Source: Alphaproteobacteria bacterium
GTDB lineage: Bacteria > Pseudomonadota > Alphaproteobacteria > UBA9219
Assembly: GCA_028690155.1 (NCBI GenBank)
Contig: JAQVBU010000013.1
Coordinates: forward strand, 1 to 61,763
Direction of reading: 5' to 3'
Length of the DNA stretch: 61,763 bases
Shown: piece by piece, positions 1 through 9,322 of the stretch
How the letters are laid out: each line of letters begins with the position of its first letter
Position numbering within the stretch: the first letter of the stretch is position 1
Notes under the pieces: model-generated
The model's database searches: none
What the model was told of the DNA's origin: nothing
The model's input: only the letters and a program-made list of their open reading frames with translations
Position numbers and translations under genes: made by a program

Positions 1-3
1 CAA

Positions 4-93
4 TGGCGGATGGGGTGGGATTCGAACCCACGGTGGAGTTGCCTCCACGCCGGTTTTCAAGACCGGTTCCTTAAACCACTCGGACACCCATCC
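4..93 (-). tRNA. tRNA-Ser(UGA)
   Basis: Read on the minus strand this is a 90-nt class II tRNA with an encoded CCA end. The acceptor arms GGATGGG and CCCATCC pair fully, the discriminator is G, the anticodon loop is CTTGAAA (anticodon UGA, reading UCA and other UCN serine codons), there is a long variable arm with the stem TGGAG/CTCCA, and the T arm contains TTCGAAT between TGGG and CCCA. A long variable arm with this anticodon is diagnostic of serine. The 5' half is repeated exactly 131 bp to the right. Confidence 0.97.
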
Positions 94-141
94 TTATCGC
101 TCGTTCTCACCTCGTCTGCCCTGTGGCGGCCTTTGGCCGCC

Positions 142-229
142 CGCCGGTTTTCGCTTCGCTGACGCTTCGCGGCGCCCCTTCGGGTCGTCAAGACCGGTTC
201 CTTAAACCACTCGGACACCCATCCTTATC
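142..229 (-). pseudogene. Broken partial copy of the tRNA-Ser 5' half
   Basis: Positions 188-229 repeat 57-98 base for base (42 bp): the acceptor 5' strand, D arm and 5' anticodon stem plus three loop bases of the tRNA-Ser. The next piece of the tRNA (the bases equal to 48-58) is found again at 142-152, but about 35 foreign bases (roughly 153-187) interrupt the copy inside the anticodon loop. After 142 the similarity ends, so the variable arm, T arm and 3' acceptor strand are missing. It cannot fold as a tRNA and looks like a relic of a local duplication or of integration at the tRNA. Its right end touches the panD stop codon. Confidence 0.8.
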
Positions 230-641
230 ATTTCAGTTTATCGATGAAAAACTCATACGTTCGTTCTTTTCCTTTACCGACGCGGTATTGAAAACGCTCT
301 TCGATCTTGTTGTCTTCGCCAAACGTCAGCACCTTCGGGCACCGTCCGCATAAGTCGTTCGGATCAATCTGTTCCGTCGCGGTAATGATAACCTCGTCGC
401 CGACCGCGCACGTCCGCGCCGCCGCGCCGTTCAGAACGCAACAACGCGACCCTGCCTCGCCATAGATCACATAGGTCCTGATCCGCGCGCCGGTGTTCTT
501 GTTCCAAATATTCACGAATTCCAAGGGATAGATGCCCACGGCCTCGCACTGTTCCGGATCGAGCGTAACCGATCCATGGTAGGTAATATCCGCGCCCGTC
601 ACTCGGATCCCATGCATTTTTGCCCGGACAATCTCGATCAT
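228..641 (-). CDS. panD: Aspartate 1-decarboxylase
   Basis: This 137-residue protein matches the PanD family, which converts L-aspartate to beta-alanine for pantothenate and coenzyme A synthesis. Visible family marks are Lys8 in the N-terminal strand ([10 protein letters not shown]), the Gly23-Ser24 pair in YHGSV where the proenzyme cuts itself and Ser24 becomes the pyruvoyl group, the NIWN segment, and the NGAAA loop. It is somewhat longer than the usual 115-126 residues, with a charged C-terminal tail. The ATG at 641 has a GAGGG motif upstream. The gene stands alone; panB and panC are not nearby. It is transcribed away from the kinase gene to its right. The stop codon abuts the tRNA-Ser relic. 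Confidence 0.93.
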   Translation of the reverse strand: MIEIVRAKMHGIRVTGADITYHGSVTLDPEQCEAVGIYPLEFVNIWNKNTGARIRTYVIYGEAGSRCCVLNGAAARTCAVGDEVIITATEQIDPNDLCGRCPKVLTFGEDNKIEERFQYRVGKGKERTYEFFIDKLK

Positions 642-693
642 ATCGTGAGCCCTCTGCTCCCCAACCGTTTCGCCCCTTAAAAGGCAGGGCGTC

Positions 694-709
694 TCGTGTT
701 ACTACACGA
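694..709. promoter_or_regulatory. Inverted repeat in the panD/kinase divergent promoter region
   Basis: TCGTGTTACTACACGA has perfect 6-bp arms (TCGTGT and ACACGA) around a 4-bp centre. It sits midway in the 116-bp gap between the divergent panD and kinase genes, where a dimeric regulator could bind. No regulator is identified, and a short inverted repeat can occur by chance. Confidence 0.3.
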
Positions 710-757
710 AAGAGGCTAAGTATACTTTGTTTTTTTTGATCTTTCCCCTTTGTTTTG

Positions 758-2176
758 ATGTTTTTTTACCGTTTTTTGCGACGCAATACCGTTTGCGCGC
801 CGACGCCGGGGGCATTACACTCGCCCCTCATGGAGCTTTTACACACGCCTCAACAGCGTCCGGCCTCTTGGACGCTCCGCCTTAAACGTTTTCTGCCCCG
901 CAGCCTTTTTGGGCGCATGCTCCTGATCCTTATCCTGCCGACGTTTCTTATGTTGACCGTCGCCACGTACGTTTTCTTTAACCGCCACTGGTACACCGTC
1001 ACTCAACGCATGGCGAATGCCTTGGTCGGAGACGTTGCCGTCCTTGTCTCTCTGCTGGACGAAAAGGATGCGCCCGATAAAAACGTTACCGATCTTATTG
1101 AACAAAAGTTACGCCTTGTTGTGGCGTTCGATCCCAACGCCGATCTTCCATCGCCCCCGCCGAGTCCTCGAGGCCCCATCGCGGTCATTCTCAAGCACGC
1201 ACTGAACGAGCGTCTGCCTTATCCCTATGCCCTGAATATGAATGCGGCAGAAAAAACCATCGGCATCCAGGTCAAAACGCCCAAGGGGGTTTACACGGTG
1301 CTGTGCTCGGAAAAAAGGGTTTATACCCCGACCACGTCCGTTTTCATCCTCTGGATGACAGGAAGCTCGATTCTCTTGACCTTCGTCGCCCTCCTTTTCA
1401 TGCGCAACCAGATACGGCCCATTCTGCGCCTTGCCGCCGCCGCCGAAGCGATCGGTAAAGGCCGCGACGTTCCATGGTTTAAAGTCGAAGGATCGACAGA
1501 AGTCCGACAAGCTGGCGCGGCGTTGATGGTCATGCGCGACCGCTTGAAACGTCAGATTGCGCAACGAACGGCGATGCTCGCGGGGGTGTCGCACGACTTG
1601 CGCACGCCCTTGACGCGCATGAGACTTCAGATTGAGCTCATGGGGGTTTCGCCCGATACGGAAGAGCTTTTAAGCGATGTCGCCGAAATGGAAGAAATGT
1701 TGAACGCCTATCTTGCGTTCGCCCGAGGCGAAGAAGCCGAGCCTTCTATTCCCATCGATCTGGGCGACCTTTTGAACGAAGTGGTCTTGGCGGCACGGCG
1801 GCAAAACCCCGATATCACGCTCAACGTTTCCGAAAATGTCACCATCATCATGCGGCACAACGCCATCAAACGGTGTCTGACGAATCTTATCGGAAACGCC
1901 TTGCGTTACGGAAGCCGCGCGGCGGTCTGCGCCACGGCCAGTGAGAAAATGGTCACCATAACCATCGACGACGACGGCCCCGGCATTCCGCCAACCTTAA
2001 GAGAGGAAATGTTCCGCCCCTTCACCCGCGCCGAAGAATCGCGCAACCAAGCCACAGGCGGCGTCGGTTTGGGCCTGACCATCGCCCGCGACATCGCGCG
2101 CGCCCATGGCGGCGACGTTCTTTTGGAGGACAGCCCTCTTGGCGGTCTGCGCGCCCGTATCTGGCTTCCGCTTTAG
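758..2176 (+). CDS. EnvZ-like sensor histidine kinase
   Basis: A 472-residue membrane sensor kinase that autophosphorylates on histidine and passes the phosphate to a response regulator. The order is: first membrane helix around residues 53-75, a periplasmic loop of about 120 residues, second helix around 193-218, a HAMP linker, the H-box GVSHDLRTPLTRMR with the phospho-accepting His near 280, N-box LIGNALRYG, G1-box DDDGPGIP and G2-box GLGLTIA. The H-box and short periplasmic domain fit the EnvZ/OsmY-type family. The ATG at 758 is the longest ATG start but has no clear ribosome site. An ATG at 830 (removing 24 residues) starts just before the conserved part and is also plausible. The usual OmpR-type partner is not adjacent, so the partner is unknown. 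Confidence 0.9.
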   Translation: MFFYRFLRRNTVCAPTPGALHSPLMELLHTPQQRPASWTLRLKRFLPRSLFGRMLLILILPTFLMLTVATYVFFNRHWYTVTQRMANALVGDVAVLVSLLDEKDAPDKNVTDLIEQKLRLVVAFDPNADLPSPPPSPRGPIAVILKHALNERLPYPYALNMNAAEKTIGIQVKTPKGVYTVLCSEKRVYTPTTSVFILWMTGSSILLTFVALLFMRNQIRPILRLAAAAEAIGKGRDVPWFKVEGSTEVRQAGAALMVMRDRLKRQIAQRTAMLAGVSHDLRTPLTRMRLQIELMGVSPDTEELLSDVAEMEEMLNAYLAFARGEEAEPSIPIDLGDLLNEVVLAARRQNPDITLNVSENVTIIMRHNAIKRCLTNLIGNALRYGSRAAVCATASEKMVTITIDDDGPGIPPTLREEMFRPFTRAEESRNQATGGVGLGLTIARDIARAHGGDVLLEDSPLGGLRARIWLPL

Positions 2177-2203
2177 CGTTTCTTATCGCCGCCCATAAGA
2201 AAA

Positions 2204-2240
2204 GGCGGTCCGGATTTTTCCGAACCGCCCTTCTCATTTT
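2204..2240. terminator. Bidirectional terminator between the kinase and coiled-coil genes
   Basis: The arms GGCGGTCCGGA and TCCGAACCGCC pair with one mismatch around a T-rich loop (2204-2229). T-rich sequence follows on the right and A-rich sequence (T-rich on the minus strand) lies on the left. It separates the convergent kinase and giant coiled-coil genes and probably stops both. Confidence 0.75.
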
Positions 2241-2256
2241 TTAAGAAAGCTGGTTT

Positions 2257-5200
2257 TTAGGCGCTCTTCTTTCCTGATACGCCTTGCTTCTGCAGAACCG
2301 ATCCCACGGCATCGGTCAAACCATCTCCGGTCATCTCAAGCTGAGTCAAGATTTGGTGAAGGGACTTCATCAAATCCTCGCCCTGAAGCTTCAGTGCCGA
2401 ACGCATCCGATCGGTACGCTGCTGCATAGTGTCGATGCTCTTGTTCATATCAAGCACCTGATTATGCGCTTCGCCGATACCCTTGGTCAGCGTGGTCGTC
2501 TGATCCGTGTAGATCTGTCCAATGCCGCGCATGATTCCGGCCGCTGTCTGAGCGCCCGACGTCAACTTGCTCATCTGGGCCTGAACAACCGTCACAACCT
2601 CGTCCAAGCGTTCGATCGCCTGTCGGCTGACGTTGCCGGACATGGTCCGCGCCGATTCAAGCCGTTCGGCGATAGACCCAAGATGGCCAAGCATCCTTTG
2701 GATATGACCGATGGCGTCGCCTTCCTGAAGCTTCATATCGGCGCCGGCTTGAGCCATATGATCGATCATCTGATCGAACTTTTCGCCAAAGCCCGTCAAG
2801 ATTCCCGCGACCTCCTCCGTCACCTTGCGCATTTTTTCCGTCTCGGCGTTCATCTGCACCGATGCGGTAGAGCCGGTTTCTTCGAAACGTTTGCCGACGC
2901 GTTCGACGTCCGCCACGGCACCCACCGTCACCGAGCGCAAATTCGTGCCGGTGCGCTCAAGCTGCGCCGTGATCTGGATCAGACCATGATTGATCTCGTC
3001 GATCTGCGTTTGCAGTCCGCCCCGGATGCTCTCAAGATGCTCGCGCAACGCGTTGCCCACGCCCGAGATACAGCCTTCGGCATACTCCGTAGCCTGCGTA
3101 ATGGATTCGACCTGCTTGGCGATCCCTTCGCCCGCTTGAGCCAAACGGCCGCCCGTTGTTGCGGCACGCTGATCGAGCGTATCGAAATCGTGCACCAAAC
3201 GCTCGGCCGTCGAGATGGCCTCGGAACGAAGGACCGAAAGCCGTTGACTGGCCTCGGACAACGCATCGACGCCGGAGCTGGCCTTTTCGACCAAATCCTT
3301 CTGCTCGCCGGACAGCATGGCGGCGCTCTGCTGCATCGAGCCCACCTGTTCGCCCAGAAGCTGGTTGAACCCGGTCAGAATCTTGCCTGCCTCGTCGGCC
3401 ATCTTGCTGACCCGAGTCATTTCGTCGGCAATGTTCGTGCGCGCCCCACTCGTGACCGAAATGAAACGATCCGCAAGACTGATCAAAGCCCGGTCCGTAT
3501 CGGAAGACTGGTCTTTGAGAGTCGTCGTGGCTTGTTCGACGGCGGTCACACTGCGCTGAAGGACGGACGGAAGCTGATTGGCCTCGTCGCGCACCAAGCT
3601 GGAGGCTTCCATTAACGCCGCCTCGGACGAAGCAAGATTGGCCTTCAACACATCGCTTTGCGTTTCGAGTCCCTTGACGGCATCCAGAACATGCGTAGAC
3701 GTTTCCTTTGACGTTTCGATTAAACGCTGCATCTGGTCCTGAAGCGCGGTCTTAAGCTCCTCGATGCGTCCATATGTTTCGATCGCCGTGTCGCGGCCAA
3801 CCTTGTCGGTTTCGACGACGGCGGCACGCAACGTATCGAGACGTTTGGCTGCAAACTCGGAAGCGTCGGCCAGTTGTCTTGTCTTGGCCTCGACCTGCCC
3901 CGAAGCCTCGTTCACCTTAATCAAATGGCCGGATACCGTTTCGCTGGCTTTGACGATGCGCTCCTCCGCCGCATCAATGGCCGTGTTGATCGTTTGGGCT
4001 TGCGTCTGCAACAAATCGGCACCAAGCTCCGCGACCGACGACGTACGGGCCGCCGTCCGATCCAACGTTTCCGCCGTCTCGGCGCTACGCGCCTTAAGCT
4101 GCTCGCCCGCCACATCCAGTTTTGCGATAACGTCGGACATCAAAGACACGATATGCTCGGTTTCCGTCTGCATGGATCCGTCGATCATCCTCGCCTTTTC
4201 CTGCAAATCGGCCGTGGTGTCGAGCATCTGAACCACACGCTGCTCGGCCATCTCGCTTTGAGCCTTAATGGCAGAAACCTGCTCGGCAAAGCCGCCGACG
4301 CTTGACTGAACCGAAGCCAACGTCGTGCTGGCCTGCGCCCCGATCTTGTCGATGTTCGACGTGATGCTCTGCGCCTCCTCGTTCAACCGTGCGGCGGTTT
4401 TCTCAGCGAGATCGGCCGTTTCCTCTTGAGCCTTACCGAACCGCGTCAAAAGACCCGTAATCGCTTCACGTTGCGCGTGAAGTGAGGTCAGAAGCGAGCC
4501 TTGCCGGCCATCGAGATCCTTGATCGACTCGGTCAGGATCGCGCTTTGCTGCGTCACGTTCTGGTTCAAATCCTCAAGCGACTTTCCGGTCGTCGTGCTG
4601 AGATCGCGAAGATCGGTAGCGCCGTCTTTGATCCGGTCCATGACGGAACCAAAAATGTCATTGGCCCGATCGCCTTCTTCGCGCACCAAGCTGCGCAACG
4701 TTTCAAGCCGTTCGTGCATCAATCCCGCAGAGGCCAAGATTTCCTGAGAATCCTTAGCCGCCTGACTGGCGCCTTGGCCAATGGCCTCCGCCTCGTAAGC
4801 CAAGCCGGCCGATGCCTTCTGAACGTTGGTCAAAGCGTCCTGCGCCCGCGCGTCGATCGTTTCGACATTCCGGGTAAGTGTCTGGGCGCCTTCCGACAGA
4901 CGCTGCACGGTCTTCTCGGCAACCGAGGCCGTTTGATCCTGCGCCGTCGTTAAACGATCCAGCAAACCGCCAATCGTGTCGCGTTGCGCGTCAAGCGCCG
5001 TGGTCAGAATGCGTTGACGTTCGGCAATGTCATCCATAACGCCGCTGAGATTTCCGGTCTGCTCGTCCATCGCGCTCTTGATCGAGAGGAAGATCTCGTT
5101 TGCGTTTGCCCCTACCGTCTGAACCTCGGCGTTTCCTTCGGTGAGACGACCCAACAACACGCCCAAGCTCTCGCTTGCACGGTCGTTCTCGGCCTGAAGG

Positions 5201-8200
5201 CTGACGCGCACGGCCTGAGCCTCTTCCCGAAGCTTCTCCGAAATCTGAAGAACCGAGCGAGCCTGTTGCTCGGCGGCCTGCGCGTTCTGCATCAAAAGCT
5301 CGGACTGCTCGGAAAAGCCGAGGCTGGCAATCTTCACATTGCCCACGGCCGTCTGCGTCCGGGTGCCGATGTCGCCGATCCTCTGGTCGATATCCGTCAA
5401 CAACTGAGCCAGTGAGGAAATCGACTGTTCGGCCACATCCGAAGCTTTGACATGCGCCGCGTTCAACTGATCGAACAAGCCCAACAACTGCGTGCGATGC
5501 TTGTCGTTGGCTTCGGACAAAAGCCGCTGCTGTTCGCCAATCTGGTCGCCGATAACGCCCATGGTCGCGGCCTGCTTGGTCATGTTGATGCTGAGATCCG
5601 ACAGCGCCTTGTCCGAACGCGCCGCCATGACGCTCAACGTCTCGGTCGCATCGGTTAGCTTGTCGCGGATCGTTCCCGACACGGTTTCGTAACGCGTCGA
5701 CGCCTGATCCGCATCGGTCAGGGCCGTTGTCACGATCTGGTGAAGATCGGTTCCGGTCTTCTCCAAAGCACCGATCGAATCGTTCAGCTGTTCGAGCAAA
5801 CGGACATTCTGTTGCTCCATGCCCAAACGAATGGCCGCCATCTTTTCGGACAACGTTGCCGTCGACGCGGTCAAGGTATCGAGCATGCCCGCCATCTTCT
5901 TGCCTCCGTCGCTCAGCCTGTCGGTCTGCTGATCCATGGCATCCCCCGCCTGGACAACGGCTTCGGTGGCCGCTTGAGCCGCCTGAGACAACGCCAGCGT
6001 CCGAACCTCGAAAGACGAGGCCGTGTCGTCCAGCGAGCTGAGCGCGGCACGGCTCTGGTTCTGAACACCCTCGCGTGCCGAAACCATCCTCTCGTTAAGC
6101 TGAGAAAGTTTCTCGATCGCATAGCCGCCGCTGGCCGTAATCTCGCTGGCGTGCTTGCCGATGGTAACCGCTTGAGATCCAAGATGATCGACCTGTTCGC
6201 CCAAAACGGTATGCAGCGCCTCGATCTTGCCGTGGGCCAGCGTAATCGAATGATCCAACGCCTCGGTAACCTGATTGTATTGCGTCGCGGTGGCCTCCAA
6301 AATGCCGCGCGCGGTCTCGGCCTTGTCGCGAACAACGTCGCCCAAGGAGGTAAACCGCGCCTCGGTGTTGGCCAATTCGTCGCCGAACTTCCCGGCTTCT
6401 TGGCGCAAGGCCTCTTGAATCTTGCTCGCCTCGGCTTGAAGCGCGGCCGCCACCTCGCGAACCTGAGATCCCGAACTCTTGGCCTTCTCCATAACCTGAT
6501 AGGACTGCTCGCCGACCAAAACGGCCGCCTGCTGCAAAACCTCGATCGCCTGAGCCGCATGATTGTCGAGTCCCGACACCTCGCTGTGCAGCTTGTTTGA
6601 AACCTCCGTGAACTGCGTCAACGCCTGACGCGCGGATTCTTCTTGCTCCGTCCGCATCGTCACGAAGCGCGTGCTTAACGACTCGAATGACCCCACAGAT
6701 TCGGCGGCAACCTTGACCATATCTCGGTTCAAACCGTCGATGCGCGCATGGAAATCCTCCAAGCGTTCGACCTGCGAAGACACCCCTTCGCCGAACGACC
6801 CCAACGTAAGCAGGCCGTGCTCGGCGCTGGCGTCCAAACGTTCCATCGCTCTTTGAACCGGCTCGACCGCTTGGGCGGCAAAGCTTTGCAGCTTCTGGTC
6901 CGTGGTCAAAAGCTGGCCCTGCGCCTCGGCCAGCAGATTCATCAAATTGGCCGTCTGATCCCGAAGCGTGTTCCCGGTGGCTTCGGCCTGCTCTTGAAGC
7001 TTCTGGACGGCCTCGAACAAAACCGTTTCGCTCGCCCGCGCTTTGCCCAACACGTCGCCTTCCTTGTCGACAAAGCTGTTCGTCGCGGCGCCAATCGTTT
7101 CGACGCCCTTTTGCGCGGCCGCGTTCAACCGCGCAATCATCGCTTCGTTCTTTTCGACCGCATCGCGAATATCGTCGACCAGCGTCCGTCCGACAGTCTG
7201 CGTCAAGTCCTTGGCATGCTCGACCCGGTTCAAAACGGCCTGCAAATTCTGCAAGGCCACCGTCGCACGGGCCTGCACCTCCTCGCCCGCCTTGGACGAC
7301 GCATCGCTCAACGCCTCGAATTGCGCCAAATGCGTCGACAAGCCGTCGGTCAGCGCCTTCATCGTCGTGCCGCTCTCATCCGAAAGCACCCGCATACGGG
7401 TTACGACGTCCTCGTACTTTCCGGTCGTTTCGTTCAAGTGCTCCGTAACAACCTCGGCATTCTTGCGTGTTTCGTCGTTCACAACCGTAAAGCGCACCAA
7501 GGTGTTGCCCAAACGATCGTTCAAATCTTCAACCGATCGCTCCCACGAACTGAAGAACTCCACCGCCGAGGCATTGACTCGATCCGACGTGTCGTTCAAA
7601 TCGCTCTGACGGGCGCGGATGCCGGCATCGACCCCGCTCATCCGATCGACGAACTGTTCCAACGACGATTCCAGGCTATCGATCTGCCGGGCAATGCCGT
7701 CGCTTAACGACACGGCCTGATCATGCGCAGCCTGTTCGCTGGCATAGAGACGATCCGCCACCCCACGCAGCACCGATTCAGCGTCACTGACGCGCGTCGG
7801 CAACGTCGAGCTCAGATCGTCAAGCGCCCGCGTTTGCGCATCCAGCGTCTCGGCCATACGGTCGGCCTCCTCGCGCGCGCTTGAGGCACGCTCCAAGAAG
7901 CGCGCGACACTCAGATCGATCTTACTCGACAAGCCGCCCAAAGTTTCCGCCGCCGCCGAAGCCGCGTTCGTTAGGCTCGACTCTTGCAGGCGCGACATAT
8001 CGGCCAACTTCTGACTGTTCTGCTGGGCATGCTCCAACGCGCCGGCGACGCGGTTGCAGGATTCCTCGACATTACCCAAAATCGTCGCGATCCGTTCGCT
8101 GGCGCCGCCGATCCGTTGCGCCATGCCTTCGCCGTTCTCTTTGAGCTTGCCGTCCAACACGCGAAGCATGGTGAACTTATCATCCATCATCTGTTCGATC

Positions 8201-8769
8201 TGGAACATGCTGCGGCGCACGACGTCCTGAATTTCCTTGAGCTGCTGCCCGCTAACGCTCTCAAAGCGTTCAAGATCGGCCCGGTGCTGCTGGACACGAT
8301 CGATCACCGCATCCCAATCTTCCTGACTGACGTTTTGCGCCGTTTTCAAAAGCTCGACTTGTTCTTTGATGGCTTGGTTGAAACGACGAATACGCGCATC
8401 CGCCGTTCCTGACTCGCCCGTGATAAGCATCAGCTGACGACGCAAAGGCCCGGCGACCGACTGAACGTCCGCCGCGCGCTGCAGATAAGCCGTGACCATC
8501 CACACCATTGCAACAGGTGAAACGATCGCCGAAATGCCGACGGCCCAGTCGGCAAGAGAAATCCCAGCAAAGCTCTGCGAAGCCCCCACGGAGGAAAGAA
8601 CGGCAATCACGCTGCCAATCCATGCAAGAGAAAGGGTCAGCCCAACCCAAAAGGGCGTCGATCCGCTTCCGGAAGATTTTTTCTTGGGCATCGGTTTTTT
8701 TGTGGCATTTTTTACGGCGGCAGGCGCATGAACGGGAGATGACGTCAGGGGAGTCTGTTGCAGGGCCAT
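2257..8769 (-). CDS. Giant membrane-anchored coiled-coil protein (2170 aa)
   Basis: No family is recognised with confidence. The N terminus is basic and Pro/Lys-rich, then two hydrophobic segments lie around residues 38-60 and 70-97, so the N terminus is probably anchored in the inner membrane. Everything after about residue 110 is continuous helix-forming, Gln/Glu/Ala/Ser/Thr-rich sequence with heptad character, nearly free of Pro and Cys. At least three copies of a 171-residue repeat are visible in the middle (see findings). The start ATG at 8769 has a good AGAGGA site. The architecture resembles membrane-anchored polarity or scaffold proteins such as Caulobacter TipN, and also chemoreceptor-like or apolipoprotein-like helical domains, but that is analogy only. 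It is transcribed alone between terminator-like and long non-coding sequence. Confidence 0.85.
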   Translation of the reverse strand: MALQQTPLTSSPVHAPAAVKNATKKPMPKKKSSGSGSTPFWVGLTLSLAWIGSVIAVLSSVGASQSFAGISLADWAVGISAIVSPVAMVWMVTAYLQRAADVQSVAGPLRRQLMLITGESGTADARIRRFNQAIKEQVELLKTAQNVSQEDWDAVIDRVQQHRADLERFESVSGQQLKEIQDVVRRSMFQIEQMMDDKFTMLRVLDGKLKENGEGMAQRIGGASERIATILGNVEESCNRVAGALEHAQQNSQKLADMSRLQESSLTNAASAAAETLGGLSSKIDLSVARFLERASSAREEADRMAETLDAQTRALDDLSSTLPTRVSDAESVLRGVADRLYASEQAAHDQAVSLSDGIARQIDSLESSLEQFVDRMSGVDAGIRARQSDLNDTSDRVNASAVEFFSSWERSVEDLNDRLGNTLVRFTVVNDETRKNAEVVTEHLNETTGKYEDVVTRMRVLSDESGTTMKALTDGLSTHLAQFEALSDASSKAGEEVQARATVALQNLQAVLNRVEHAKDLTQTVGRTLVDDIRDAVEKNEAMIARLNAAAQKGVETIGAATNSFVDKEGDVLGKARASETVLFEAVQKLQEQAEATGNTLRDQTANLMNLLAEAQGQLLTTDQKLQSFAAQAVEPVQRAMERLDASAEHGLLTLGSFGEGVSSQVERLEDFHARIDGLNRDMVKVAAESVGSFESLSTRFVTMRTEQEESARQALTQFTEVSNKLHSEVSGLDNHAAQAIEVLQQAAVLVGEQSYQVMEKAKSSGSQVREVAAALQAEASKIQEALRQEAGKFGDELANTEARFTSLGDVVRDKAETARGILEATATQYNQVTEALDHSITLAHGKIEALHTVLGEQVDHLGSQAVTIGKHASEITASGGYAIEKLSQLNERMVSAREGVQNQSRAALSSLDDTASSFEVRTLALSQAAQAATEAVVQAGDAMDQQTDRLSDGGKKMAGMLDTLTASTATLSEKMAAIRLGMEQQNVRLLEQLNDSIGALEKTGTDLHQIVTTALTDADQASTRYETVSGTIRDKLTDATETLSVMAARSDKALSDLSINMTKQAATMGVIGDQIGEQQRLLSEANDKHRTQLLGLFDQLNAAHVKASDVAEQSISSLAQLLTDIDQRIGDIGTRTQTAVGNVKIASLGFSEQSELLMQNAQAAEQQARSVLQISEKLREEAQAVRVSLQAENDRASESLGVLLGRLTEGNAEVQTVGANANEIFLSIKSAMDEQTGNLSGVMDDIAERQRILTTALDAQRDTIGGLLDRLTTAQDQTASVAEKTVQRLSEGAQTLTRNVETIDARAQDALTNVQKASAGLAYEAEAIGQGASQAAKDSQEILASAGLMHERLETLRSLVREEGDRANDIFGSVMDRIKDGATDLRDLSTTTGKSLEDLNQNVTQQSAILTESIKDLDGRQGSLLTSLHAQREAITGLLTRFGKAQEETADLAEKTAARLNEEAQSITSNIDKIGAQASTTLASVQSSVGGFAEQVSAIKAQSEMAEQRVVQMLDTTADLQEKARMIDGSMQTETEHIVSLMSDVIAKLDVAGEQLKARSAETAETLDRTAARTSSVAELGADLLQTQAQTINTAIDAAEERIVKASETVSGHLIKVNEASGQVEAKTRQLADASEFAAKRLDTLRAAVVETDKVGRDTAIETYGRIEELKTALQDQMQRLIETSKETSTHVLDAVKGLETQSDVLKANLASSEAALMEASSLVRDEANQLPSVLQRSVTAVEQATTTLKDQSSDTDRALISLADRFISVTSGARTNIADEMTRVSKMADEAGKILTGFNQLLGEQVGSMQQSAAMLSGEQKDLVEKASSGVDALSEASQRLSVLRSEAISTAERLVHDFDTLDQRAATTGGRLAQAGEGIAKQVESITQATEYAEGCISGVGNALREHLESIRGGLQTQIDEINHGLIQITAQLERTGTNLRSVTVGAVADVERVGKRFEETGSTASVQMNAETEKMRKVTEEVAGILTGFGEKFDQMIDHMAQAGADMKLQEGDAIGHIQRMLGHLGSIAERLESARTMSGNVSRQAIERLDEVVTVVQAQMSKLTSGAQTAAGIMRGIGQIYTDQTTTLTKGIGEAHNQVLDMNKSIDTMQQRTDRMRSALKLQGEDLMKSLHQILTQLEMTGDGLTDAVGSVLQKQGVSGKKSA

Positions 8770-9322
8770 TTGATCCTCTAATTTCCGTTACAATCAATCG
8801 GATGCGCCGTCATTCCTTATCGTTTCAACACAGGAACAAACGACGCCCAAAGTGTCTTCGGTTTTAGCGACAGACCATAACAGTTTTTAGGGGGTAAATG
8901 GAAGCGTTAACAGAAGGTAAAACAAAAAATCTGTGAACAACATCAATCATGCAACACTCTCCCCGAACGATCCGCTAACGGAACAAAAAGTGGGGCCGCA
9001 ATCTTCGCGCCGAGCAGCGTCCGCTTCATCCCATCCGCAAAGAACGAAGAACGTCTAGTCTCTTGTTTTTCAAAAAAGCGTATCGGTTCGACCCGACGCG
9101 TTCGTTGTCCTATGTTGCGCAAAAAAACGGGATGTTATCGTCAAAGGCTTCTTACGAAAGAGTGGCACGCGATGGTTAACCGTCGCCTTTTTCCGTAGAA
9201 AAAAGGGTTAAAAAACGTTTACCTTTAGGCACAAAAAAAGCATCCATGCTGCACAAAACGCGCGTTATGCTGCGCAACAAGAGGCCCCTCTGCCTCCGGG
9301 AAAAAGCCGCTTTTGATGAAGA
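8770..9322. other. Intergenic stretch between the coiled-coil gene and infB
   Basis: I see no credible gene here. The right part (9240-9322) is the 3' end of the leftward infB transcript and holds a short hairpin (GAGGC 9281-9285 with GCCTC 9292-9296) without a convincing U-tract. The left part should carry the promoter of the coiled-coil gene. A+T-rich blocks occur around 8890-8940 and 9195-9240. The genes rbfA and truB, usual downstream neighbours of infB, are absent. Confidence 0.6.

Noticed and set aside
2284-3615. 443-codon frame antisense to the giant coiled-coil gene, and others like it along 3.7-8.4 kb
   Set aside because: Gly/Arg/His-rich mirror of a G+C-rich real gene; no ribosome site or family match.
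9060-9100. TTCGA-containing stretch that resembles a tRNA T arm
   Set aside because: Stem and loop lengths do not fit and there is no acceptor or anticodon arm around it.
9163-9181. TGGCAC considered as a second sigma-54 promoter
   Set aside because: The base step at -12 (10 bp after GG) is not GC, so the spacing rule fails.
9281-9296. Hairpin GAGGC/GCCTC as the infB terminator
   Set aside because: Stem only 5 bp with no good U-tract on the minus strand; left as undecided sequence.
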